This document shows, one piece after another, positions 1-10,024 of a stretch of 64,000 nucleotides of DNA. Positions within the stretch are counted from its first letter, which is position 1, and every line of letters begins with the position of its first letter. Source of the DNA: DASRIA01 sp963816975 (GTDB lineage Bacteria > Actinomycetota > Thermoleophilia > Solirubrobacterales > JBBDJG01); assembly GCA_963816975.1 (NCBI GenBank), contig CAWFMD010000003.1, forward strand, positions 124,001 through 188,000, in the 5' to 3' direction. Under the pieces are notes generated by a model, which was given only the letters and a program-made list of their open reading frames with translations, made no database searches and was not told the origin of the DNA. A program made the position numbers and the translations under genes.

Positions 1-9
1 ATGGCGGCG

Positions 10-1569
10 CTACGGTCTCACTCCGCGGCGCTTCGGACCGGTGTGCAGCTCGTAGCGCACCAGCTCGTGGGCGCGCTCGGCCCAGTCGCACAGCAGTGGG
101 CGCGTGTCGCGCGGGTCGATGATCTCCTCGACACCGAACCGCTCCGCGGTGCGAAACGGTGAGCGCACGGCGTTCAGCCGCTGCTCGATCTCCGCCCGCA
201 GCGCCACCGGATCGTCCGCGGCCTCCAGCTCGCGCCGGTAGGCGGCCTCGATGCCACCCTCGATCGGCAGCGAGCCCCAATCGCCGGACGGCCACGCGTA
301 GCGCAGGTTCAGCCCGTGCGCCTGGCCGTGCGCCGCGCCCGCGACGCCGAAGACCTTGCGCACGAGCACCGACACCCAGGGCACGGTCGACTGGTACACG
401 GCGACGAGCGCGCGTGTGCCGCGCCGGATCGTGCCGCGCCGCTCGGCCTCGGTGCCGATCACGAAGCCCGGCTGGTCCACGAAGTTCACGACCGGCAGGC
501 GGAACTGGTCGCACATGTCCGCGAAGCGGGTGAGCTTCTCCGACGCATCCGCGGTGAGCCCGCCCCCGTAGTGGTTGGGATCCGAGCACAGCACACCCAC
601 CGGCCGGCCATCGAGCCTCCCCAGTGCGGTGATCAGGCTCCGCCCGAACGAGGCGCCGACCTCGAACAGCGATCCCCGGTCGAGCACGGCCGCGAGGATC
701 TGCCGCGCCTTGTAGGGCCGGCGGCGCTCGCGCGGCACGATCGACAGCAACTCCTGCGCGCGGCGCTCCGGCGGGTCGGTGGCAGCCGTCACCGGCGGCG
801 CCTCCCAGACGTTCGGCGGGAGATATGACAGGAACCGGCGGATCTGCGCGAGCGCGTCCTCGTCGTCGCCGGCCTCGTTGTCGACGGCGCCGGCGCGTGT
901 CTGCGCCCTGGACCCACCGAGCTCTTCCTTGTCGGGGGTCTCCCCCATCGCGGCCGCCACCACCGGCGGCCCCGCCACGAACAGCTGTGCCGTGTCGCGC
1001 ACGATCACCGAGAAATGCGAGGCCACCACCCGCGCCGCCCCGAGTCCGGCCACCGGCCCGAGCGCAGCAGCCGCCACGGGCACCTCCGACAGGTTCGCCG
1101 TCGCCACCTCCCAGCCCGGTATGAAGGGCACGTAGGTGAAGCCCATCGTCTCCAGCGACTTGACGCTCCCGCCGCCGCCGGTGCCGTCCACGAGGCGCAC
1201 GAGCGGCAGGCGCAGCTCGTTCGCCATCCGCTCGGCGTACACCATCTTCTGCCAGATCGCGGCATCGGCGGCCCCGCCCCGCACGGTGAAGTCGTCGCCT
1301 TGCACGACCGCGCGGCGCCCGTCGATCCGGCCCTGGCCGACGACCACGTTGGCGGGTGTGAACTCTGCCAGCTCGCCATCGTCGTAGGTGCCCCAGCCCG
1401 CGATCGCGCCCGTCTCGTGGAACGTGCCGGGGTCGAACAGCCGCGCAACGCGCTCCCGCACGGTGAGGCGCCCGCTCGCGTGCTGCCGCTGCACGCGCTC
1501 CTCCCCGCCCATGCGCCGCGCGAGCTCCTCACGGCGGCGCAACTCCTCGAGCTCGGGCTCCCAGCTCAC
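10..1569 (-). CDS. Acyl-CoA carboxylase, carboxyltransferase (beta) subunit
   Basis: A 519-residue member of the biotin-dependent carboxyltransferase family (acetyl/propionyl/methylcrotonyl-CoA carboxylase beta type). It transfers carboxyl from carboxybiotin to an acyl-CoA. The N-terminal half has the crotonase-fold run AIAGWGTYDDGELAEF, a VVQGDDFTVRGGA segment and a glycine-rich VDGTGGGGS loop near residue 130. The C-terminal half has VNFVDQPGFVIGTEAE and VSVLVRKVFGVAGAAHG, the second oxyanion-hole region. The start is GTG at 1569. The biotin-carboxylase alpha subunit is not in the window, and the acyl substrate cannot be assigned from sequence. It is divergent from the regulator at 1632. 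Confidence 0.9.
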   Translation of the reverse strand: MSWEPELEELRRREELARRMGGEERVQRQHASGRLTVRERVARLFDPGTFHETGAIAGWGTYDDGELAEFTPANVVVGQGRIDGRRAVVQGDDFTVRGGAADAAIWQKMVYAERMANELRLPLVRLVDGTGGGGSVKSLETMGFTYVPFIPGWEVATANLSEVPVAAAALGPVAGLGAARVVASHFSVIVRDTAQLFVAGPPVVAAAMGETPDKEELGGSRAQTRAGAVDNEAGDDEDALAQIRRFLSYLPPNVWEAPPVTAATDPPERRAQELLSIVPRERRRPYKARQILAAVLDRGSLFEVGASFGRSLITALGRLDGRPVGVLCSDPNHYGGGLTADASEKLTRFADMCDQFRLPVVNFVDQPGFVIGTEAERRGTIRRGTRALVAVYQSTVPWVSVLVRKVFGVAGAAHGQAHGLNLRYAWPSGDWGSLPIEGGIEAAYRRELEAADDPVALRAEIEQRLNAVRSPFRTAERFGVEEIIDPRDTRPLLCDWAERAHELVRYELHTGPKRRGVRP

Positions 1570-1631
1570 GCGTTCAGCATATGCGCGAGTGATCGGGTGT
1601 CGACGGTGCCGGGTATAGGGTGGGCGGTCCG

Positions 1632-2444
1632 ATGGCCCTGTCCACCCCCTCCAGATCGACGCCCAGCCGCGAGCGGATCCGCATCTTCGTGGAGGATCCG
1701 GAGCTGGCGGTCGGCCTCGACGCCGAGGCGCTCGCGGTCGCCGAGCAGATCACCGCGCCGGTGCTGCGCGTCCCGCAGGGTGGGTGGGACTTCAAGGCCG
1801 ATCCCACGCGGCTCAGCTCACATCTGGGGCTGCTCGTGGTGGAGGGCCTGCTGCTGCGGGAGGTGCTGATCGGGGAGGTGGCGTGTGCGGAGCTGCTGGG
1901 GTTCGGCGACGTGATGCGCCCGTGGACCGGCGCCTCGGGGGAGCAGGCCTCGATCCAGGCCGAGGCCCGCTGGGAGGCACTGGAGGACGTGCGCCTGGCC
2001 GTGCTCGATCCGCGCTTCGCGATCCAGATCGCGCGCTGGCCGCAGGTGTCGGCCTCGATCATCGACCGCGCGCTGATCAGGGCCCGCTGGCTGTCGTTCC
2101 ACCTCGCCGTCTGTCACGTGGTCGGCATCGAGAAGCGCCTGATCATCCTCTTCTGGCACCTCGCCGACCGGTGGGGCAAGGTCACCATGGAGGGCGTACG
2201 GATTGCGCTGCCGCTGTCGCACGGGATGATCGCCAAGCTGGTCGGGTCGCGGCGGCCCACCGTCACCACCGCGATGGGCAAGCTGCGCGACGAAGGCCGG
2301 ATCCTGCGCACCGACGACGATGCCTGGGTTCTGTGCGGTGAGCCGCCCGACGACCTGCGCAACGTGCGGGGCAGCGTGGGCGCGCGCGACCCACGCAAGG
2401 ACCTCTCGCGCGACGCCACGCCGAAGGACCCGGGCGGGGAGTAA
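1632..2444 (+). CDS. Crp/Fnr-family transcriptional regulator of the fdh operon
   Basis: About 270 residues. The N-terminal part (roughly 30-130) reads like a degenerate cyclic-nucleotide-type beta-roll, and the C-terminal part has the Crp winged-helix motif (LPLSHGMIAKLVGSRRPTVT, near residue 200). No Fnr-type N-terminal cysteine cluster is visible, so its signal is unknown. The stop is only 6 nt before the formate dehydrogenase start, so the two are very probably co-transcribed, and regulation of formate oxidation is the natural inference. ATG 1632 was chosen; an in-frame GTG at 1620 is the alternative. Confidence 0.82.
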   Translation: MALSTPSRSTPSRERIRIFVEDPELAVGLDAEALAVAEQITAPVLRVPQGGWDFKADPTRLSSHLGLLVVEGLLLREVLIGEVACAELLGFGDVMRPWTGASGEQASIQAEARWEALEDVRLAVLDPRFAIQIARWPQVSASIIDRALIRARWLSFHLAVCHVVGIEKRLIILFWHLADRWGKVTMEGVRIALPLSHGMIAKLVGSRRPTVTTAMGKLRDEGRILRTDDDAWVLCGEPPDDLRNVRGSVGARDPRKDLSRDATPKDPGGE

Positions 2445-2450
2445 GCCGCG

Positions 2451-5400
2451 ATGGCCGGCGGCAGGCGCCCGCGGCTGATCCCGCTCCTGCGCCAGGCGCG
2501 CGGCGACCCGCTGGCGGAGGGCAGGGCCGCGCGATCGGCCCGTTCCGCACAGCTCGCGCCCCGCACCGCCGGCGCCGACCGGGTCGTCGCGTCGGTGTGC
2601 CCGTACTGCGCGGTGGGCTGCGGCCAGCGGGTCTACGTCGCAGACGGGCGCGTGATCCAGATCGAGGGCGACCCGGACTCGCCGATCTCGCGCGGGCGCC
2701 TGTGCCCGAAGGGATCGGCTACGCACCAGCTGGTCGCGAGCCCCACGCGGGAGCAGCGCGTCAAGTACAGAAGGCCTTACGCGAAGGAGTGGGAGGAGCT
2801 ACCCCTCGACCGCGCGATGGACATGATCGCCGACCGCGTGATCGCGACCCGCGCGGCGACGTGGGAGGACGCGGACCCCGCCGGCCACCGCGTGCGCCGC
2901 ACGCTCGGGTTCGCCCACCTCGGCGGCGCGACGCTCGACAACGAGGAGAACTACCTGATCAAGAAGCTGTTCACCGCGCTGGGCGCCGTCCAGATCGAGA
3001 ACCAGGCGCGCATATGACACTCCTCCACCGTCCCCGGTCTGGGGACGTCGTTCGGCCGCGGTGGGGCAACCACCTTCCAGCAGGACCTGCAGAACTCCGA
3101 CTGCATCGTGATCCAGGGCTCGAACATGGCCGAATGCCACCCGGTCGGCTTCCAGTGGGTCGTGGAAGCGCAGCAGCGCGGCGCGCAGGTGATCCACGTC
3201 GACCCGCGCTTCACGCGCACGAGTGCGATCGCCGATCTGCACGTGCCCCTGCGCGCGGGCAGCGACATCGCCTTCCTGGGCGGGCTGATCAACCACGTGC
3301 TGACCCACGACCTGTGGTTCGAGGAGTACGTGCGCCATTACACGAACGCCGCGGCGATCGTGGACGAGCGCTTCGCGGACACCGAGGACCTGGACGGCCT
3401 GTTCTCGGGCTGGGACGCCGCGCGGCGCACCTACGACACGTCCACGTGGCAGTACGAGGCGACCCCCGACACGGCGGCGTCCGGACGGCCGCGTGAGGAC
3501 GCCACGCTCGCGCACCCGCGCTGCGTGTTCCAGATCCTGCGGCGCCACTACAGCCGCTACACGCCGGAGATGGTGGAGCGCACCTGCGGCGTCCCGCGCG
3601 CCAAGTTCGCGGCGGTGGCGGACGCGCTGTGCGCCAACTCCGGCCGCGAGCGCACCGCGGCGTTCGTGTACTCGGTCGGCTGGACGCAGCACTCCGTGGG
3701 CGTCCAGTACATCCGCGCGGCGGCGATCCTCCAACTGCTGCTGGGCAACATCGGACGGCCCGGCGGAGGCATCCTGGCGCTGCGCGGGCACGCCTCCATC
3801 CAGGGTTCGACCGACATCCCCACGCTCTACAACCTGCTCCCCGGGTACCTGCCGATGCCGCACGCCGGCGCCGACGACTCCGTGGCCGGCTACGTCGCGC
3901 GAAACACTTCCGCGACGGGCTCGTGGGGACACGCCGACGCCTACCTCACGAGTCTGATGAAGGCCTGGTGGGGCGACGCCGCGACGGCCGCCAACGACTG
4001 GTGCTTCGATTACCTCCCGCGCATCAGCGGCGACCACTCCACCTACCCCACGATGCTGAAAATGCTCGCAGGGGAGGTGCGGGGCTTCTTCGTGATGGGT
4101 GAGAACCCCGCCGTGGGGTCGGGCAACTCGCGCCTGCACCGGCTGGCGATGGCGCAGCTGGAGTGGCTCGTGGTGCGGGACTTCCAGGAGATCGAGAGCG
4201 CATCCTTCTGGTACGACGCGCCGGAGATCGAGACCCGGGAACTGACTACGGCCGAGATCGGGACGGAGGTCTTCCTGCTGCCGGCGGCCGCGCACACCGA
4301 GAAGAGCGGCACGTTCACCAACACCCAGCGCCTGCTTCAGTGGCACCACGAGGCCGTGCCACCGCCCGGCGACGCCCGCTCGGAGCTGTGGTTCATGTAC
4401 CACCTCGGACAGCGGATCCGGCGGCGGCTCGCCGGCTCGCAGGAGGAGCGCGACCGCCCCGTGCTCGACCTCACCTGGGACTACCCGACCCGCGGCCCCC
4501 ACGCCGAGCCGGACGCCGCGGCGGTGCTGCGCGAGATCAATGGGTACGACCTCACCCGCGCAGGCAGCGACCCGGCCGCCGGCCTGCTCTCCGGCTACGC
4601 GGAGCTGCGCGCCGACGGCTCGACGTCCTGCGGGTGCTGGATCTACAGCGGCTGCTTCACGGACGGCGTCAACCAGACCGCGCGGCGGCGGCCGGGCCGC
4701 GAGCAGTCCTGGGTGGCGCCCGATTGGGGCTGGGCGTGGCCACTCAATCGGCGCATGCTCTACAACCGGGCGTCCGCCGACCCGGACGGGAACCCATGGT
4801 CGGAGAGAAAGCGCTACGTGTGGTGGGATCGCGAGCGTGGCAGGTGGGCCGGGGCCGACGTGCCGGACTTCAAGGCGGACATGCCGCCCTCGTATGTCCC
4901 GTCCGCGGACGCCGTCGCCGAGGATGCGCTGCGCGGCGACGAGCCGTTCGTGGCGCAGGCCGACGGCCGCGGGTGGCTGTTCGCGCCGGCGGGCGTGGTC
5001 GACGGCCCGCTCCCGGCCCACTATGAGCCGCACGAGTCCCCGCTCTCCAACCCCCTGTACGCACAGAGCGCGAACCCGGCCCGCACCCGGTACCAGCATG
5101 AGCAGAGCCCGTTCAACCCGAGCGGGGACGAGCCGGGCGCCGGCGTGTTCCCATATGTGTTCACGACGTACCGGCTGACCGAGCACCACACGGCGGGCGC
5201 GATGTCGCGCACGCTCCCCTACCTCGCCGAGCTTCAGCCCGAGTTCTTCTGCGAGGTGGGGCCGGGGCTCGCCACCGAGCGCGGGCTCGAGCACGGCGGC
5301 TGGGCCACGATCATCACGACGCGCGCCGCGATCGAGGCCCGCGTGCTGGTGACCGACCGGATCCCGCCGCTGCGCCTCGGGGGGCGCACGGTGCACCAGG

Positions 5401-5621
5401 TTGGCCTCCCCTACCACTGGGGCACCAGGGGCATCTCGACGGGGGACTCGGCCAACGACCTGCTGCACCTCGCGGCCGATCCCAACGTGCACATCCAGGA
5501 GAGCAAGGCGGCGACCTGCGACGTCCGCGCGGGCCGCCGCCCGCGCGGGCCTGCGCTGCCGGCGCTGATCGCGGAGTACCGCCGGCGCGCCGGCCTTCCC
5601 ACCGTAGGAGATCGTCGATGA
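2451..5621 (+). CDS. fdnG: Formate dehydrogenase catalytic subunit (selenoprotein, in-frame UGA)
   Basis: Molybdopterin formate dehydrogenase of about 1056 residues that oxidises formate to CO2. The N-terminal Fe-S motif is CPYCAVGC followed by GRLCPKG. The reading frame is interrupted only by TGA at 3015-3017 (residue 189). It falls at the selenocysteine of FdnG-type enzymes and is followed by the conserved active-site His and the FGRGGATT segment. Translation continues in the same frame to 5621, through NMAECHPVGFQW and a C-terminal molydopterin-binding domain (YRLTEHHTAGAMSR onward). A GGGGAG ribosome site ends 9 nt before ATG 2451. No twin-arginine signal is evident at the chosen start. 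An automatic caller would split this gene at the UGA. Confidence 0.93.
3015..3046 (+). promoter_or_regulatory. Selenocysteine UGA codon and SECIS hairpin
   Basis: The UGA at 3015-3017 is followed 12 nt later by a hairpin at 3030-3046. Its stem GTCCCC/GGGGAC closes a GGTCT loop. The E. coli fdhF SECIS, bound by SelB, also presents GGUCU in its apical loop at a similar distance. The hairpin lies within coding sequence, as bacterial SECIS elements do. selA, selB, selC and selD are not in this window. Confidence 0.9.
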
Positions 5622-6415
5622 GGGGTCACGACTCCTATGGAGACGAGGCGCGCGAGCGGGTCGGTTTCTTCACGGACACGACGCTCTGCATCGGATGCAA
5701 GGCGTGCGAGGTCGCATGCAAGCAGTGGAACGGCGTCCCCGATGACCCGCTGGGGTTCACCGGCGAGTCGTACGACAACTCGGGCGCGCTGGGGGCGAAC
5801 CGCTGGCGCCACGTGCAGTTCATCGAGCAGTCGCAGCCCGAGAGCGCGGACATGAGGTGGCTGATGAACTCCGACGTGTGCAAGCACTGCACCGAGGCGG
5901 CGTGCCTCGACGTGTGCCCGACAGGCGCTCTGTTCCGCACGGAGTTCGGCACGGTCGTGGTCCAGCCCGATGTGTGCAACGGCTGCGGGTACTGCGTGGT
6001 TGCCTGCCCGTTCGGCGTACTGGACCAGCGTCAGGGAGACGGGCGCGTGTGGAAGTGCACGCTCTGCTACGACAGGCTGAAGGGCGGCGAGGAGCCCGCC
6101 TGCGCGAAGGCCTGCCCCACCGACTCGATCCAGTTCGGGGCGCTGGACGAGCTGCGCGAGCGGGCGGTGCGCAGATTGGAGCGCGTGCGGGTCTCCGGCG
6201 AGCCCCGCGCACACCTGTATGGAGCAGACCCCGGCGACGGCGTCGGCGGGGCGGGCGCATTCTTCCTGCTGACCGACGCGCCCGAGGCCTATGGCATGCC
6301 GCCCGATCCGATCGTCACGACGCGCCATCTCCGCGGCACCTGGAAGTCGGCCGGAGCCGCGGCCGCGGCGCTGGCCGCCGGCATCACGATCTCGCTGCTG
6401 GGAAGCCGCTCGTGA
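5618..6415 (+). CDS. fdnH: Formate dehydrogenase iron-sulfur (beta) subunit
   Basis: A 265-residue ferredoxin-like electron-transfer subunit with four cysteine clusters: CIGCKACEVACKQW, CKHCTEAACLDVCPTGAL, CNGCGYCVVACPFG and CTLCYDR...CAKACPTDSI. This is the usual four [4Fe-4S] arrangement of FdnH/HybA-type subunits. A hydrophobic C-terminal stretch (AGAAAAALAAGITISLLG) is a single membrane anchor, as in FdnH. The start ATG overlaps the catalytic-subunit stop (ATGA), with TAGGAG 7 nt upstream. It carries electrons from the catalytic subunit to the membrane subunit that follows. Confidence 0.93.
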   Translation: MRGHDSYGDEARERVGFFTDTTLCIGCKACEVACKQWNGVPDDPLGFTGESYDNSGALGANRWRHVQFIEQSQPESADMRWLMNSDVCKHCTEAACLDVCPTGALFRTEFGTVVVQPDVCNGCGYCVVACPFGVLDQRQGDGRVWKCTLCYDRLKGGEEPACAKACPTDSIQFGALDELRERAVRRLERVRVSGEPRAHLYGADPGDGVGGAGAFFLLTDAPEAYGMPPDPIVTTRHLRGTWKSAGAAAAALAAGITISLLGSRS

Positions 6416-6426
6416 AGGAGATGCGC

Positions 6427-7320
6427 ATGGTCGAGCGGGTCGAGCCGCGCTCCTACTACGGGCGGCCGGTGATCAAGCCGCCGGTCTGGAAGCCGCAGGT
6501 GCCCTGGTACTTCTTCACGGGTGGGTTGACCGGCGCCGCGTCCACCTTCGCGCTGGCCGCCGAGCTGGCGGGCCATGCGCGGCTCGCGCGCCGCACCTGG
6601 GATGTCGCGATGGTCGCGTCCATCGCCAGCCCGGCGCTGCTGATCACCGATCTCGGGCGCCCGGAGCGCTTCCTCAACATGCTGCGCGTCTTCAAGGTCA
6701 CGTCGCCGATGAGCATCGGGTCCTGGGTGGTCGCCCTGTCGGGCACGATGAACGGAGTCGCCGCCGCGACGCGGATGCTCGGCGTGACGCCGCGCGCGGG
6801 CGCTGCTGCACGTCTCGGCGCCGGGGCCACCGGCCTGCCGATGGCGACCTACACCGCCGTTCTGATCGCGAACACCGCGGTTCCCGCGTGGCACCTGGCA
6901 CGCCACGAGCTGCCCTTCATGTTCGCGGCCGGGGCGGGCGCGAGCGCGGGTGCCGCCGCAGCGATCGCCACGCCCCGCGCACACGCCGGGCCCGCGCGGC
7001 GGCTGACCGTGCTCGGCGCGGTCGGCTCGCAAGCGGCCGCGATCGCGATGGAGCGGCGCCTCGGCGCGCTGGCCGAGTCCTATCGCAGCGGCGACGCCGG
7101 GCTCTACCGCAACCTGGCGCGCCGCCTGATGCTGGGGGGCGCGCTGACCGTGGGCACGGCCGGCGGGCGCAGCCGCGCCCTCGCGGTGGCCGGCGGGCTC
7201 GCGGTGCTGGCGGGCGCCGTGGCCGAGCGCTGGTCGGTGTTCAGGGCGGGTTTCCACTCGGCCCTCGACCCGCGCCAGACGGTTGAGCCGCAGCGCCGGC
7301 GCACAGGCGTCGCGCGATGA
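6427..7320 (+). CDS. NrfD/PsrC-type membrane quinone-reducing subunit
   Basis: About 297 residues with several hydrophobic segments. It begins near PWYFFTGGLTGAASTF, followed by TDLGRPERFLNMLRVFKVTS, both typical of NrfD/PsrC proteins. These bind menaquinone and take electrons from a ferredoxin-like partner. ATG 6427 was chosen because AAGGAG at 6415-6420 sits 6 nt upstream; ATG 6421 is too close to it. The membrane subunit is therefore NrfD-type and not the FdnI cytochrome b of E. coli. It ends in an ATGA overlap with fdhD. Confidence 0.88.
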   Translation: MVERVEPRSYYGRPVIKPPVWKPQVPWYFFTGGLTGAASTFALAAELAGHARLARRTWDVAMVASIASPALLITDLGRPERFLNMLRVFKVTSPMSIGSWVVALSGTMNGVAAATRMLGVTPRAGAAARLGAGATGLPMATYTAVLIANTAVPAWHLARHELPFMFAAGAGASAGAAAAIATPRAHAGPARRLTVLGAVGSQAAAIAMERRLGALAESYRSGDAGLYRNLARRLMLGGALTVGTAGGRSRALAVAGGLAVLAGAVAERWSVFRAGFHSALDPRQTVEPQRRRTGVAR

Positions 7321-8153
7321 CGCTGATCGAGCCGACATCGCGCGGTGGACGCCCGGTCGAGCGGGTCCCGGTCGTGCGGGTCCGCGACGGCGTCGCACGT
7401 GGCGCGTCCGACGCGGTCGCCGCGGAGGAGCCGCTCGAGATCCGCCTCGAGGGCGAGCGCACCGTGGTCACGATGCGCACCCCGGCGCCCGGCGAGGACG
7501 CCGAGCTGGCGCTCGGCTTCCTGCTCGGGGAGGCGATCGTGGAGATGCCGGCCGTGGCGCGAGTGGTCGAGTGCCGCTCCGAGAGCGCGGGAGACGGCGG
7601 CATCGCGGACGTGCGCCTGCGTCCGGGGGCGCGGCCGGCGCGCGGGTGGCAGCGGCGCTTCTACGCGACCTCCTCGTGCGGCATCTGCGGCAAGGAGAGC
7701 ATCGCGGCGGTGCGGGTCGCCGCCGCTCCGCTCGGCGCCGGGCCACAGATCGAACCGGCCGTGCTGACCACGCTGCCCGGTGAGCTGCGCGCGCGTCAGC
7801 GCACGTTTGCGCGCACCGGCGGCCTGCACGCGGCCGGGCTGTTCACCCCGGGCGGCTCGCTGGTCGTGCTGCGCGAGGACGTCGGGCGCCACAACGCGGT
7901 CGACAAGGTTGTCGGGCGCGCCGCGATGAGCGGATTGGTCGGCGGCGAGCACGTGCTGCTCGTGTCCGGGCGTGCCTCGTTCGAGATCACCCAGAAGGCC
8001 CTGGTCGCCGGCATCGCCGTGCTGGCCGCCGTCTCGGCCCCGTCGAGCCTCGCCGTGCGACTCGCGCACGAGGCCGGGATGACCCTGATCGGCTTCCTGC
8101 GGGACGGCGATTTCAACGTCTACGCCGGCCGCGCTCGGATTGCCGGGCTGTAG
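7317..8153 (+). CDS. fdhD: FdhD, formate dehydrogenase sulfurtransferase
   Basis: A 278-residue FdhD-family protein. In E. coli FdhD passes sulfur from IscS to the bis-MGD cofactor, which is needed for formate dehydrogenase activity. The hallmark CxxC motif is present (TSSCGICGKES, near residue 122), as are REDVGRHNAVDK and SGRASFEITQKA. The start overlaps the stop of the NrfD-type gene by 4 nt, placing it as the last gene of the formate dehydrogenase operon. Confidence 0.94.
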   Translation: MTLIEPTSRGGRPVERVPVVRVRDGVARGASDAVAAEEPLEIRLEGERTVVTMRTPAPGEDAELALGFLLGEAIVEMPAVARVVECRSESAGDGGIADVRLRPGARPARGWQRRFYATSSCGICGKESIAAVRVAAAPLGAGPQIEPAVLTTLPGELRARQRTFARTGGLHAAGLFTPGGSLVVLREDVGRHNAVDKVVGRAAMSGLVGGEHVLLVSGRASFEITQKALVAGIAVLAAVSAPSSLAVRLAHEAGMTLIGFLRDGDFNVYAGRARIAGL

Positions 8154-8238
8154 GACGGCACTACGGTTGCCGGTCCACGCGCTGACACAACCCGGCGGCC
8201 ACGCGCTTCGAGCTGCGCTTTCGGGGTACGTGGGACGG

Positions 8239-10009
8239 GTGCGCCGGACGATTCGACGATCCCTGCTGCTCGCGACCACGTTCGCTGCGCTGAGCGCGCC
8301 GGGCGCGAGCGCGATCCCCGCCACGACCGACTACAGCGAGCAGGTGGTCGCCGCGGGCCTGAACAGCCCGACGGCGATCGCGTTCCTGCCCGACCGGCGG
8401 TTGCTGGTGACCGAGAAGGGCGGCGCGCTGAAGCTCGTGCAGGGCGGGGCGGCGACCACCCTCACCACGATCCCCGTCTGCACGGCCTCCGAGATGGGGC
8501 TGTTGGGCATCGCCCCGGACCCGGACTTCGACTCCAACGGCTTCGTCTACCTGTATCGCACGAAGCCCGCGACCGGAGGCTGCGGCAGCGCCGGCGGCCG
8601 CTTCAACCAGGTGGTGCGGATCACGATCGCCGGTAGCACGGTCGTCGCGGGCAGCCTCACCGAGCTGCTCACCGGCATCCGCACCGACCAGGGCAACCAC
8701 AACGGCGGGACGCTGCGGATCGGGCCCGACGACAAGCTGTGGGTGTCCGTCGGCGACACCGGACTCGGCGACGGCGGGGCGCCCGGCCAGTCCACCAACC
8801 CCTACGCGCAAAGCCTCACATCGCTCGAGGGCAAGATCCTGCGGCTCGAGCTGGACGGCAGTCCCGCCGCGGGCAACCCGTACCTCGGCCAGCCGCCCAC
8901 CCGGCCCGAGATCTATGCACGCGGCTTTCGCAACCCGTTCCGGATGAGCTTCGACGACCAGACCGGCCGGCTGTGGGCCGGCGACGTGGGGCAGGCGACG
9001 ATCGAGGAGATCGACATCGTGCAGGCGGCGGGGAACTTCGCGTGGCCGCGCTGCGAGGGCACGCTGCCCGCCGGCTGCCAGCAGGCGGGCGACGTCGCTC
9101 CCGTGTTCGAGTACCCGCATTCCGGCACCGGCGCGCTGGGGCGCTCCGTGACCGGCGGAGCCTTCCTCTCCACCAGCTTCGGTTTCGTGGGCGGCCGGTA
9201 CGTGTTTGGAGACTACGTGGCCGACAAGCTCTATATCGCGACCCCCAACGCCGCCCGTGACGACATCGCCACCCCGGTCGACTTCGTGACCGGGCGCGGA
9301 GGGCCCGGTCGACATCGTTTCGGGCCCGGACGAGGCGCTTTACTGGGTCGCGATCAACAGCGGCGAGGTGCGCCGGATCGTGCCGAACTATCCGCGCCCG
9401 CGGGGCGCCACCCCGACCCGCGTGGCGCTGGTGCCCGCATTCGGGCAGTGCACCGCGGCGAATCGCACGCATGGCCCGGCGCTCGCGTTCCCGTCGTGCG
9501 CCCCGCCGGCGGCGCGCTCCGGCCACTTGACGGTCGGCACGCCGGACTCCAACGGCGCGCAGGCCAACTCCGGCGGGTCGGTTCGCTTCGGCGTGGCCAT
9601 CGGCGACCCCGGCACGCCGGCAGACGAGGCCGACGTCGTGCTGAAGGTGAGCATCAGCGACGTGCGGCGCCGCAGCGATCTGGGCGACTACACCGGCCAG
9701 GTACAGGCAAGCGCCGGCATCCGGATCACCGACCGGGACAACCCGGCATCGTCCGGCTCCCCGGCCGCAACCGCGCAGGACGGCAGCTTCGCGTGGGCCG
9801 TGCCCTGTGCCGCGACCCCCGACACGACGATCGGCTCGACGTGCACGGCGACGACGTCGGCCGACGCGGTCACGCCGGGCGCGATCAAGGAAGGCATGCG
9901 CGCCGTGTGGCAGCTCGGCCAGGTGCAGGTGTTCGATGGAGGCGCTGACGGCCAGGCGGACACGACGCCCAACACGCTGTTCATGACACAGGGCGTTTTC
10001 GTGCCCTGA
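8239..10009 (+). CDS. Secreted PQQ-type sugar/sorbosone dehydrogenase-like propeller with extra C-terminal module (frameshifted)
   Basis: The N-terminus has a signal peptide (RRSLLLATTFAALSAPGASA) followed by a glucose/sorbosone dehydrogenase propeller: LNSPTAIAFLPD, NGGTLRIGPDDKLWVSVGD, IYARGFRNPFRMSFD and GDVGQATIEEID. The frame breaks at 9292-9294: removing one G from the GGG restores VTGAEGPVDIVSGPDEALYW and reading to TGA at 10009. This looks like a sequencing error or a recent mutation. The last 200 or so residues (from LVPAFGQC) form a separate module also found in the gene at 20988. Start GTG 8239 was chosen; GTG 8230 is possible. Confidence 0.8.
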
Positions 10010-10024
10010 TCGGGACCGCGGCGG

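Noticed and set aside
3015..3017. Stop codon splitting the formate dehydrogenase into two genes or a pseudogene
   Set aside because: The frame is the same on both sides, the position matches selenocysteine of FdnG, and a SECIS-type hairpin follows.
2799..5492. Long open frame of 897 codons on the minus strand
   Set aside because: It is antisense to the formate dehydrogenase gene and has low-complexity Arg/Val/Gly-rich composition, a by-product of high GC.
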